Source of the DNA: an uncultured Succinatimonas sp.
GTDB taxonomy: Bacteria > Pseudomonadota > Gammaproteobacteria > Enterobacterales > Succinivibrionaceae
DNA: 5,030 nt
Direction of reading: 5' to 3'
NCBI GenBank assembly: GCA_905201175.1
Contig: CAJKNC010000112.1
Span: forward strand, 1 to 5,030
Under the pieces are notes generated by a model. The model was not told the DNA's origin, searched no databases, and saw only the letters and a program-made list of their open reading frames with translations. The translations under genes and the position numbers were made by a program. Below are positions 1 through 5,030 of this stretch, in pieces (position 1 is the stretch's first letter; every line of letters starts with the position of its first letter).

Positions 1-84
1 CAAAGGGTACAAAAAGTCTTTAGAATATAGCCTATTCAAAATGAATTTGCTTGTTTTCTAATTCCAATTAATTTTGAATTTTTA

Positions 85-113
85 TCGAAGCTGCTTTTTT
101 GAAAAGATATAAA
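85..113 (+). promoter_or_regulatory. Possible sigma-70-type promoter for thrABC (weak)
   Basis: TATAAA at 108-113 matches five of six bases of the -10 consensus. At a 17-base spacing the upstream hexamer TCGAAG (85-90) is only a poor -35. A better -35-like hexamer, TTGAAA at 99-104, has no acceptable -10 at the right distance. If TATAAA is used, transcription would begin near position 120 and the inverted repeat at 175-201 would lie within a leader of about 117 nt. Sequence this AT-rich yields such matches by chance, so this is only a candidate. Confidence 0.22.
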
Positions 114-174
114 TATTTTTATTTTTTAGATGAATATTTAGTAAAAGCTTTGATTTTTTATGGGAACATAAAAC

Positions 175-201
175 AACATTTTATTTCATAAATAAAATGT
201 T
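175..201 (+). promoter_or_regulatory. Perfect 12-bp inverted repeat in the thr leader (possible operator or weak attenuator)
   Basis: AACATTTTATTT (175-186) and AAATAAAATGTT (190-201) are exact reverse complements separated by the three-base loop CAT. Only one of the 12 pairs is G-C. The repeat is followed by T-rich sequence (200-208), so as RNA it resembles a very AT-rich intrinsic terminator, and as DNA it is a good dyad for a dimeric regulator. It ends 25 bases before the thrA Shine-Dalgarno site. The repeat is seen directly; its role is inferred, and the lack of G-C pairs argues against efficient termination. Confidence 0.6.
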
Positions 202-226
202 TTTATTTATTAAGTAATAATCCAAC

Positions 227-231
227 AGGAG
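227..231 (+). promoter_or_regulatory. Ribosome binding site of thrA
   Basis: AGGAG lies five bases before ATG 237. It decides between two overlapping ATGs: the one at 233 would be only one base from the site and opens a five-codon frame, whereas 237 opens the full ThrA frame with the expected N-terminus. Confidence 0.85.
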
Positions 232-236
232 CATGT

Positions 237-2705
237 ATGCGCGTTCTTAAATTCGGCGGTACCTCAGTTGCCAATGCCGAGCGCTTTTTTGATGTAGCAG
301 ATATCGTAGTCAATACCGCAGCTAAGGAGAGTACTGCTTTAGTATTATCAGCTCCGGCTAAGATTACCAATCTGTTAGTAGCGCTGGTAGGGCAAGGTGC
401 TAGTGGACAGGATGGCAAGGAAGAGTTTGCCCAGATCAGATCCATTGTTGAGCCGATTATTACCACTTGTGCATCTAAATATCCTAATTTTGACAAGGAA
501 AAGATTTTTTTAGAGTTTAATACTACTTTAGCTCTAATTAAACGCCGCGTTGATGGTATGCTCCTTTTAGGACAGTGCCCAGAATTAGTTCAGGCTTTCA
601 TTGAAAGCCGAGGCGAGAGCTTCTCCATTGCTATTATGTCTGAGCTGTTAAAAGCTATGGGACATAAGGTAAGGGTTATAGATCCAGTTGCTGTATTAGT
701 AACTGAAGGCGGTATTATGGAGTCATCCGTAAATATCGAAAAATCTAGAGCTCGCTATCAGGCCTTAGAGAATGATCCTGAAGCTATAACTTTGATGGCA
801 GGTTTCTGCGGCGGTAATGAAAAGGGGCAATTAGTTTTATTAGGTCGTAATGGTTCTGATTATTCTGCAGCCTGCTTAGCTGCAATTTCAGATGCCAGTT
901 GTTGTGAGATTTGGACTGATGTAGATGGTGTTTACAGCTGCGATCCGCGTGCTGTGCCGGATGCTATCTTACTTAAGAGAATGTCATATGACGAGGCTAT
1001 GGAGCTATCTTATTTCGGCGCTAAGGTTCTGCACCCCCGCACTATAGCTCCGATTGCGCGCTTCCATATTCCGTGCTTAATCAAGAATACCAAGAACCCT
1101 CAGGGAGAAGGCACTTTAATTTCAGAAAATACCGATCTCTCTATTCCGATTAAAGGCATTTCTGATTTAAAGAATATTTCTTTAATCAATGTCTCAGGAC
1201 CAGGCATGAAGGGTATGGTAGGCTTAGCTGGACGTCTCTTTACTGCAGTATCCAGAGCTGGCGTTTCCATTACCTTGATTACGCAGTCATCTTCTGAATA
1301 TTCAATTTCTTTCTGTATTTCCACATCAGATCTGCTGCGCACTCGTCTGGCAATTGATGAGGAATTCAGATTAGAGCTTAAAGAGGGATTATTAAATCCT
1401 CTGGAAGTTAAGGACAAGTGCGCAATCATTTCTGTAGTCGGCGACGGCATGCGCAGAGTCCGCGGTATTTCAGGGCGCTTCTTTAGAGCCTTAGCTGAGG
1501 CAAATGTCAATATTCGCGCTATTGCTCAGGGCTCCTCTGAGAGATCTATTTCTGCAGTAATTTCAGAAAGCCGCGTAACCGAAGCTGTGGCTTTTGCTCA
1601 TACAGCCTTCTTCAATTCTAAGCAGCGGCTGGAATTAATTGTTGTTGGCATCGGCGGAGTCGGCGGCGAACTCTTAAAGCAGATTAATCATCAGCGCGAT
1701 GCAATTACCGAGAGGCATGGAGTTGAGATTAAGGTTGTCGGCATCGCAAATTCAAAGCGTTTCTTAGCTAACAGCAAAGGCATCGATCTCGATAACTATA
1801 AGGAGCTTTTAGAAAAAGACGGCATTAGCGGCGAATTTAATGTCGATACTTTAAAAACTTTGATTAAGTCCGGTCATCTTATCAATCCGGTTGTTGTTGA
1901 TTGTACCTCAAGCGAGAAGATTGCGTTATCTTATACAGCCTTTATGGAAGAGGGCGCACATGTGATTACCCCGTCTAAGAAGGCTAATACCGGTACTATT
2001 GCCTACTATAAGGCTTTGCGTGAAACAGCTAAGATAAATCATCGCAAGTTCCTTTATGAGGCTAATGTTGGTGCTGGCTTGCCGGTTATCAATACCTTGC
2101 AAAATGAATTGGCCGCAGGCGACAGCTTAATTGAATTTTCAGGCATTATGTCAGGGACCTTGTCTTATATTTTCGGCTTAGTAGAGGATGGCTACACTCT
2201 GTCTCAGGCAACTTTAGATGCTTACGAGAAGGGCTTTACTGAACCTAATCCCCGCGATGATTTAGAGGGCATGGATGTAGCTCGCAAAGTATTAATTTTA
2301 GCCCGTGAGTGCGGCTATGAATTAGAGCTGTCTGATATCAAGGTTGAAGCAGCAGTCGATTCTAGATTCCTAGAAGGCAGCAGTGCCCGAGAGGTTTTAG
2401 ATAATCTCAAGTTTGCCGATGAAGAGTTTTCTTCTAAGGTTATGGAAGCTAAGGCTCAGGGTAAGGTTTTACGTTATGTTGCTACTATCAGCAAGGATGG
2501 CGAATGCTACTGCGGCGTGAAGGCCTGCGAGGCTTCCGATCCTTTATATAAGGTTCGCGGCGGTGAAAATGCGTTAGCGTTTACTACTGCTTATTATCAG
2601 CCCATTCCGCTGGTTATTCGCGGTTATGGCGCTGGTACATCTGTTACTGCAGCAGGCGTATTGGCTGATATCTTGCGTTTGCAAAGCTGGACACGAGAGG
2701 ATTAA
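237..2705 (+). CDS. thrA: Bifunctional aspartokinase I / homoserine dehydrogenase I
   Basis: This cytosolic enzyme catalyses two steps of threonine synthesis: ATP-dependent phosphorylation of L-aspartate, and NAD(P)H-dependent reduction of aspartate semialdehyde to homoserine. The 822 residues compare with about 820 in the E. coli enzyme. The kinase domain (about 1-300) has KFGGTS at 5-10, ESRGES at 123-128, GRNGSDYSA at 203-211, WTDVDGVYSCDPR at 226-238 and FGAKVLHPR at 260-268. Two ACT regulatory domains follow (about 313-380 and 396-460); Q350 in ITQSSSE and Q431 in IAQGSSE match the glutamines reported to bind threonine in plant aspartokinase-homoserine dehydrogenase, so threonine feedback is expected. 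The dehydrogenase (about 465-820) has the dinucleotide motif GIGGVGG (471-477), KKANT (581-585) and GFTEPNPRDDLEGMDVARK (666-684). There E669, D680 and K684 correspond to the yeast Hom6 active-site residues Glu208, Asp219 and Lys223. No frameshift or missing key residue is seen. It is the first gene of a tight operon with thrB and thrC. MetL-type paralogues share this fusion, but the operon context settles thrA. Confidence 0.98.
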   Translation: MRVLKFGGTSVANAERFFDVADIVVNTAAKESTALVLSAPAKITNLLVALVGQGASGQDGKEEFAQIRSIVEPIITTCASKYPNFDKEKIFLEFNTTLALIKRRVDGMLLLGQCPELVQAFIESRGESFSIAIMSELLKAMGHKVRVIDPVAVLVTEGGIMESSVNIEKSRARYQALENDPEAITLMAGFCGGNEKGQLVLLGRNGSDYSAACLAAISDASCCEIWTDVDGVYSCDPRAVPDAILLKRMSYDEAMELSYFGAKVLHPRTIAPIARFHIPCLIKNTKNPQGEGTLISENTDLSIPIKGISDLKNISLINVSGPGMKGMVGLAGRLFTAVSRAGVSITLITQSSSEYSISFCISTSDLLRTRLAIDEEFRLELKEGLLNPLEVKDKCAIISVVGDGMRRVRGISGRFFRALAEANVNIRAIAQGSSERSISAVISESRVTEAVAFAHTAFFNSKQRLELIVVGIGGVGGELLKQINHQRDAITERHGVEIKVVGIANSKRFLANSKGIDLDNYKELLEKDGISGEFNVDTLKTLIKSGHLINPVVVDCTSSEKIALSYTAFMEEGAHVITPSKKANTGTIAYYKALRETAKINHRKFLYEANVGAGLPVINTLQNELAAGDSLIEFSGIMSGTLSYIFGLVEDGYTLSQATLDAYEKGFTEPNPRDDLEGMDVARKVLILARECGYELELSDIKVEAAVDSRFLEGSSAREVLDNLKFADEEFSSKVMEAKAQGKVLRYVATISKDGECYCGVKACEASDPLYKVRGGENALAFTTAYYQPIPLVIRGYGAGTSVTAAGVLADILRLQSWTRED
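2696..2701 (+). promoter_or_regulatory. Ribosome binding site of thrB inside the thrA 3' end
   Basis: AGAGGA sits in the last codons of thrA, six bases before the GTG at 2708. It supports the GTG start: the next in-frame methionine codon lies more than 90 codons downstream, well past the first homoserine kinase motif. Because the site is covered by ribosomes finishing thrA, translational coupling is likely. Confidence 0.7.
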
Positions 2706-2707
2706 AA

Positions 2708-3670
2708 GTGAGTATTGTTTATAGAGCTTATGCTCCAGCTTCAGCTGCTAATTTATCTGTAGGCTTCGATCTTTTAGGAGCGGCTTTAAAGCCGATTTCC
2801 GGTGAAGTCTTAGGCGATGAAATTTTCATCAGCGAAGGTAATTGCGGCTGTAAAGTAGAGGTTAAAGGCCGCTTTGCTAAGCGTTTGCCGTCAGATCCTA
2901 AGCGCAATATTGTTTATGACGCTTATTTAATTTATAAAAAGGAATTAGAAAAGCGCGGGCTTAGGGCTAAAGACGTCGACATGATTCTGAATAAGAATTT
3001 ACCGGTCTGTTCAGGCTTAGGAAGCTCAGCGGCAAGCGTGGTTGCTGCAATTGTCGCTTTGAATGCCATACATGATAATGTCTTAAGTGAAGATGAATGC
3101 TTGAAGCTTATGGGTAAGCTTGAAGGCAAGATTTCAGGCTCCATTCATTATGATAATGTTGCTCCGTGCTATTATGGCGGCTTGCAGCTTATCGTAGGCG
3201 AAGATGGCATTATATCTAAGACCTTGCCGGATTTTGACAGCTGGTATTGGGTTTCATGCTTCCCAGGCATTAAAGTATCGACTAATGCTGCCAGACAGAT
3301 TTTACCTGAAAGCTATCCGCGCGCTACGGTGATAAATTATGGCAGGCGTTTGGCTAATTTTGTGGATGCCTGCCATTGCGGCAATGCTGAATTAGCTGCA
3401 AAATGTTTAGTTGATGTCATAGCCGAGCCTTATCGTGAGCAGCTCATACCTGGATTGAAAGAGGCTCGCGAGCAGGCTAAGACTTTAGGCGCACTGGCAA
3501 CAGGCATCTCAGGTTCAGGATCTTCTATCTTTTCAGTATTTACCGATCTTGAGAAAGCTCAGGAGATGAAGATTTACTTAGAACGCAATTTTATTGCCAA
3601 TGAAGACGGCTTTTGCCATGTTTGTAAATTAGACAGACGTGGTGCATATGCTGAAATTTACAAGGACTAG
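2708..3670 (+). CDS. thrB: Homoserine kinase
   Basis: ThrB phosphorylates L-homoserine to O-phospho-L-homoserine using ATP, the step between ThrA and ThrC. It is a cytosolic GHMP-superfamily kinase. The 320 residues are slightly more than the roughly 310 of E. coli ThrB. The three GHMP motifs appear in order: substrate-side motif APASAANLSVGFDLLG at 9-24, the glycine/serine-rich ATP loop PVCSGLGSSAAS at 99-110, and the C-terminal GISGSGSSIFSV at 266-277. E139 in LEGKISGSIHYDNVAP is the likely Mg-binding glutamate by family analogy. The N-terminus has about three more residues before APAS than the E. coli protein. The GTG start is forced, since no other in-frame start precedes motif 1, and it lies two bases after the thrA stop, which suggests coupled translation at a possibly reduced rate. 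No defect is seen. Confidence 0.97.
   Translation: MSIVYRAYAPASAANLSVGFDLLGAALKPISGEVLGDEIFISEGNCGCKVEVKGRFAKRLPSDPKRNIVYDAYLIYKKELEKRGLRAKDVDMILNKNLPVCSGLGSSAASVVAAIVALNAIHDNVLSEDECLKLMGKLEGKISGSIHYDNVAPCYYGGLQLIVGEDGIISKTLPDFDSWYWVSCFPGIKVSTNAARQILPESYPRATVINYGRRLANFVDACHCGNAELAAKCLVDVIAEPYREQLIPGLKEAREQAKTLGALATGISGSGSSIFSVFTDLEKAQEMKIYLERNFIANEDGFCHVCKLDRRGAYAEIYKD
3662..3666 (+). promoter_or_regulatory. Ribosome binding site of thrC inside the thrB 3' end
   Basis: AAGGA overlaps the last codons of thrB and lies nine bases before ATG 3676. This ATG gives the expected MxLYNLKDHN N-terminus of gammaproteobacterial ThrC. Confidence 0.7.
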
Positions 3671-3675
3671 TAATA

Positions 3676-4953
3676 ATGCAACTTTACAATCTTAAAGATC
3701 ATAACGAGTCCGTCAGTTTTGCACAGGCGGTTGTTAAGGGTATCGGTCACGATCAGGGCTTATTTTTCCCGGATAAAATTGAGCCTTTAACGAATATTGA
3801 TGAATTATTAAATTTATCCTTAGTTGAACGCTCTCAAAAGATTCTAAGACACTTGATTGGCGATGAAATTGAGAATTTAGACAGTATTATTGCCGATGCC
3901 TTTACCTTTAAGGCTCCTTTGGTTAAGGCAGATGAGAACATCTTTGCGCTAGAGCTTTTCCATGGTCCTACCTTAGCTTTTAAGGATTTCGGCGCTCGTT
4001 TTATGGCGCGTGTTTTAGGCTCTATCCGGGGCGATCATAAGCTTACTATTTTAACGGCAACCTCAGGTGATACCGGCGCGGCAGTTGCCGATGCCTTTTA
4101 TGGTCAAAAGGGCATTGATGTGGTCGTGCTTTATCCTGATGGAAAGATCTCTGCCTTACAGGAGAAGCTGATTGCAACCTTAGGCGGGAATATTAAGGCT
4201 GTACGTATTTCTGGTATTTTTGATGAATGTCAGGATTTGGTTAAGACAGCTTTTGATGATGCTGAGTTTAAGCAGACTGTAGGACTTAATTCTGCAAATT
4301 CCATCAATGTAAGCCGTCTTTTAGCTCAGGTCTGCTATTATTTTGAGGCTGTAGCTCAATTACCGAAAGATAAGCGTGAGAGAGTCGTGTTCTCAGTCCC
4401 ATGCGGCAACTTTGGTAATATTACAGCCGGGTTGATTGCTAAGACTTTAGGCCTTAATTGCCGTTTCGTGATTTCCTGCAACGCCAATGACACAGTGCCT
4501 AGATATTTAGCTAGCGGCATTTGGGATCCGCACAAGACTATTGCGACCTTATCTAATGCTATGGATATTTCCCGTCCTAATAACTGGCCGCGAGTAGAGG
4601 CTTTAGTTAAGATGAATAACTGGTCTTTTGAGGATTTTGATTACGGCTCTATGAGCGATGAGGATACTCGCAAGACTATGCGTGATCTCTATGGCCGTAC
4701 AGGCTATATTTTAGAGCCGCATGCAGCAATTGCTTATCAGATTTTAGCTGATAACTTAAAAGACGGCGAGACAGGTATTTTCTTAGGTACAGCTCATCCT
4801 GCTAAGTTTAAGGAAGTTGTTGATGAGACGCTTGGCATAGATTTGCCTCTGCCTGAAGCTTTAAAGAAGCGCGAAGCCTTGCCTTTGCAGGCGGTTACTT
4901 TAAAGCCTTGCTATGAAACCTTAAAACAGTATGTTTTAGAAGCTGTAAAATAG
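3676..4953 (+). CDS. thrC: Threonine synthase (PLP-dependent)
   Basis: ThrC converts O-phospho-L-homoserine and water to L-threonine and phosphate, the last step of the pathway, in the cytosol. It is a fold-type II pyridoxal-phosphate enzyme; 425 residues match the length of the E. coli type (428). The N-terminus MQLYNLKDHNESVSFAQAVV is diagnostic of this subgroup. The PLP-binding lysine is K103 in FHGPTLAFKDFG (95-106). TATSGDTGAAVA (127-138) and the phosphate-loop motif VPCGNFGN (241-248) follow, then SNAMDISRPNNWPR (293-306) and EPHAAIAYQ (347-355). The serine usual in VPSGNFG of the E. coli enzyme is cysteine here (C243), a mild change that should not abolish activity. It is the last gene of the operon, five bases after the thrB stop. 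A 50-nt hairpin begins 21 bases after its TAG. No truncation or frameshift is seen. Confidence 0.98.
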   Translation: MQLYNLKDHNESVSFAQAVVKGIGHDQGLFFPDKIEPLTNIDELLNLSLVERSQKILRHLIGDEIENLDSIIADAFTFKAPLVKADENIFALELFHGPTLAFKDFGARFMARVLGSIRGDHKLTILTATSGDTGAAVADAFYGQKGIDVVVLYPDGKISALQEKLIATLGGNIKAVRISGIFDECQDLVKTAFDDAEFKQTVGLNSANSINVSRLLAQVCYYFEAVAQLPKDKRERVVFSVPCGNFGNITAGLIAKTLGLNCRFVISCNANDTVPRYLASGIWDPHKTIATLSNAMDISRPNNWPRVEALVKMNNWSFEDFDYGSMSDEDTRKTMRDLYGRTGYILEPHAAIAYQILADNLKDGETGIFLGTAHPAKFKEVVDETLGIDLPLPEALKKREALPLQAVTLKPCYETLKQYVLEAVK

Positions 4954-4974
4954 GCTCTAAATAAAAAATCCCAG

Positions 4975-5024
4975 GTTAGTATGGCCCCAGAAATTGATCA
5001 CTTAAGTTTCTAGGTCATACTAAC
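4975..5024. repeat. Strong imperfect hairpin downstream of thrC (terminator-like or mobile/intergenic repeat)
   Basis: GTTAGTATGGCC (4975-4986) pairs with GGTCATACTAAC (5013-5024) over 12 consecutive pairs, one of them G-U. After a small CC/A internal loop, AGAAATT (4989-4995) pairs with AGTTTCT (5005-5011) over seven more pairs including one G-U, leaving a nine-base loop. On the + strand it is not followed by a T run (AGAATT to the window end), so it is not a textbook terminator for thrC. On the - strand the stem is followed, after six bases, by T6-A-T3 (complement of 4959-4968), so it could serve a convergent gene. It might also be an intergenic palindromic repeat or the end of a mobile element. 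The structure is seen; the role is undecided. Confidence 0.75.
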
Positions 5025-5030
5025 AGAATT

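Larger units (their letters stand above)
1..236. other. AT-rich intergenic/leader region upstream of thrA
   Basis: By direct count 51 of 236 bases are G or C (about 22%), far below the genes that follow, which marks this as non-coding. No tRNA, riboswitch or long reading frame is visible. The short ATG frames on the + strand (41-61, 130-141, 160-171) encode six, three and three residues, and none has a run of threonine or isoleucine codons. A weak T-rich segment at 86-106 contains small inverted repeats (for example CTTTT at 94-98 with AAAAG at 102-106) that could be a poor terminator for an upstream gene. The best structured element is the inverted repeat at 175-201, listed separately. The region probably carries the operon promoter, but its AT richness makes exact placement unreliable. 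Confidence 0.75.

Noticed and set aside
2..61. Reading frame open from the left edge to TAA at 59-61 (19 codons), possibly the 3' end of an upstream gene.
   Set aside because: It is too short to recognise, has low GC (about 28% for 1-60) and no family motif, and a 19-codon open stretch is expected by chance. More upstream sequence would decide it.
160..171. ATG GGA ACA TAA as a minimal thr leader peptide.
   Set aside because: It has only one Thr codon, two codons after the ATG, and no ribosome binding site.
233..250. ATG at 233 opening a five-codon frame that overlaps the thrA start.
   Set aside because: It lies one base from the Shine-Dalgarno site, too close to be used; 237 has correct spacing and gives the family N-terminus.
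203..496. Antisense frame of about 97 codons over the thrA start.
   Set aside because: It is a shadow of the conserved thrA kinase coding sequence, its product resembles no family I know, and it ends in the AT-rich leader.
1100..1510. Antisense frame of about 136 codons within the ThrA ACT-domain region.
   Set aside because: The + strand is fully explained by conserved ACT motifs; the antisense product is of low complexity with no recognisable domain.
2932..3144. Antisense frame of about 70 codons within thrB.
   Set aside because: It is a shadow of the conserved homoserine kinase ATP-loop region.
4934..4950. TTTTA/TAAAA mini inverted repeat at the end of thrC as a terminator.
   Set aside because: It has five A-T pairs only, lies inside the coding sequence and is not followed by a T run.
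237..4953. A novel system hidden in the operon, such as an extra domain, embedded gene, CRISPR-like repeat or phage gene.
   Set aside because: All three proteins have normal family length, their motifs appear in the usual order, and no extra domains, direct-repeat arrays or foreign-looking segments are visible.

Overview
This window is essentially one complete threonine biosynthesis operon, thrA-thrB-thrC, all on the + strand and filling about 94% of the 5030 bases. The fused aspartokinase/homoserine dehydrogenase, the gene order, the near-zero spacing and the close match of motif blocks to the enterobacterial proteins point to a gammaproteobacterium. Leucine is encoded mostly by TTA, the coding GC looks moderate (roughly 40-45% by eye) and the leader is very AT-rich. 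This pattern would fit Aeromonadales/Succinivibrionaceae-like gut bacteria or another moderately AT-rich gammaproteobacterium. That placement is inference; only the class-level call is well supported.

Layout: positions 1-236 are a non-coding leader of about 22% GC. It holds a perfect 12-bp inverted repeat (175-201) but no recognisable threonine/isoleucine-rich leader peptide. thrA (237-2705) follows a good Shine-Dalgarno site. thrB (2708-3670) starts at GTG two bases after the thrA stop, and thrC (3676-4953) starts five bases after the thrB stop. Positions 4954-5030 hold an A-rich stretch and then a strong imperfect 50-nt hairpin (4975-5024). The right edge of the window cuts off whatever follows.

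How the genes work together: ThrA phosphorylates aspartate (first step) and reduces aspartate semialdehyde to homoserine (third step). The intervening enzyme, aspartate-semialdehyde dehydrogenase (asd), is not in the window. ThrB phosphorylates homoserine, and ThrC converts O-phosphohomoserine to threonine. Both threonine-sensing ACT domains of ThrA are present, so allosteric feedback by threonine is expected.

I see no previously undescribed multi-gene system here. The coding content is conserved core metabolism and intact. The points worth a second look are non-coding: the leader, which appears to lack classical thrL attenuation but carries a striking inverted repeat, and the large hairpin after thrC.
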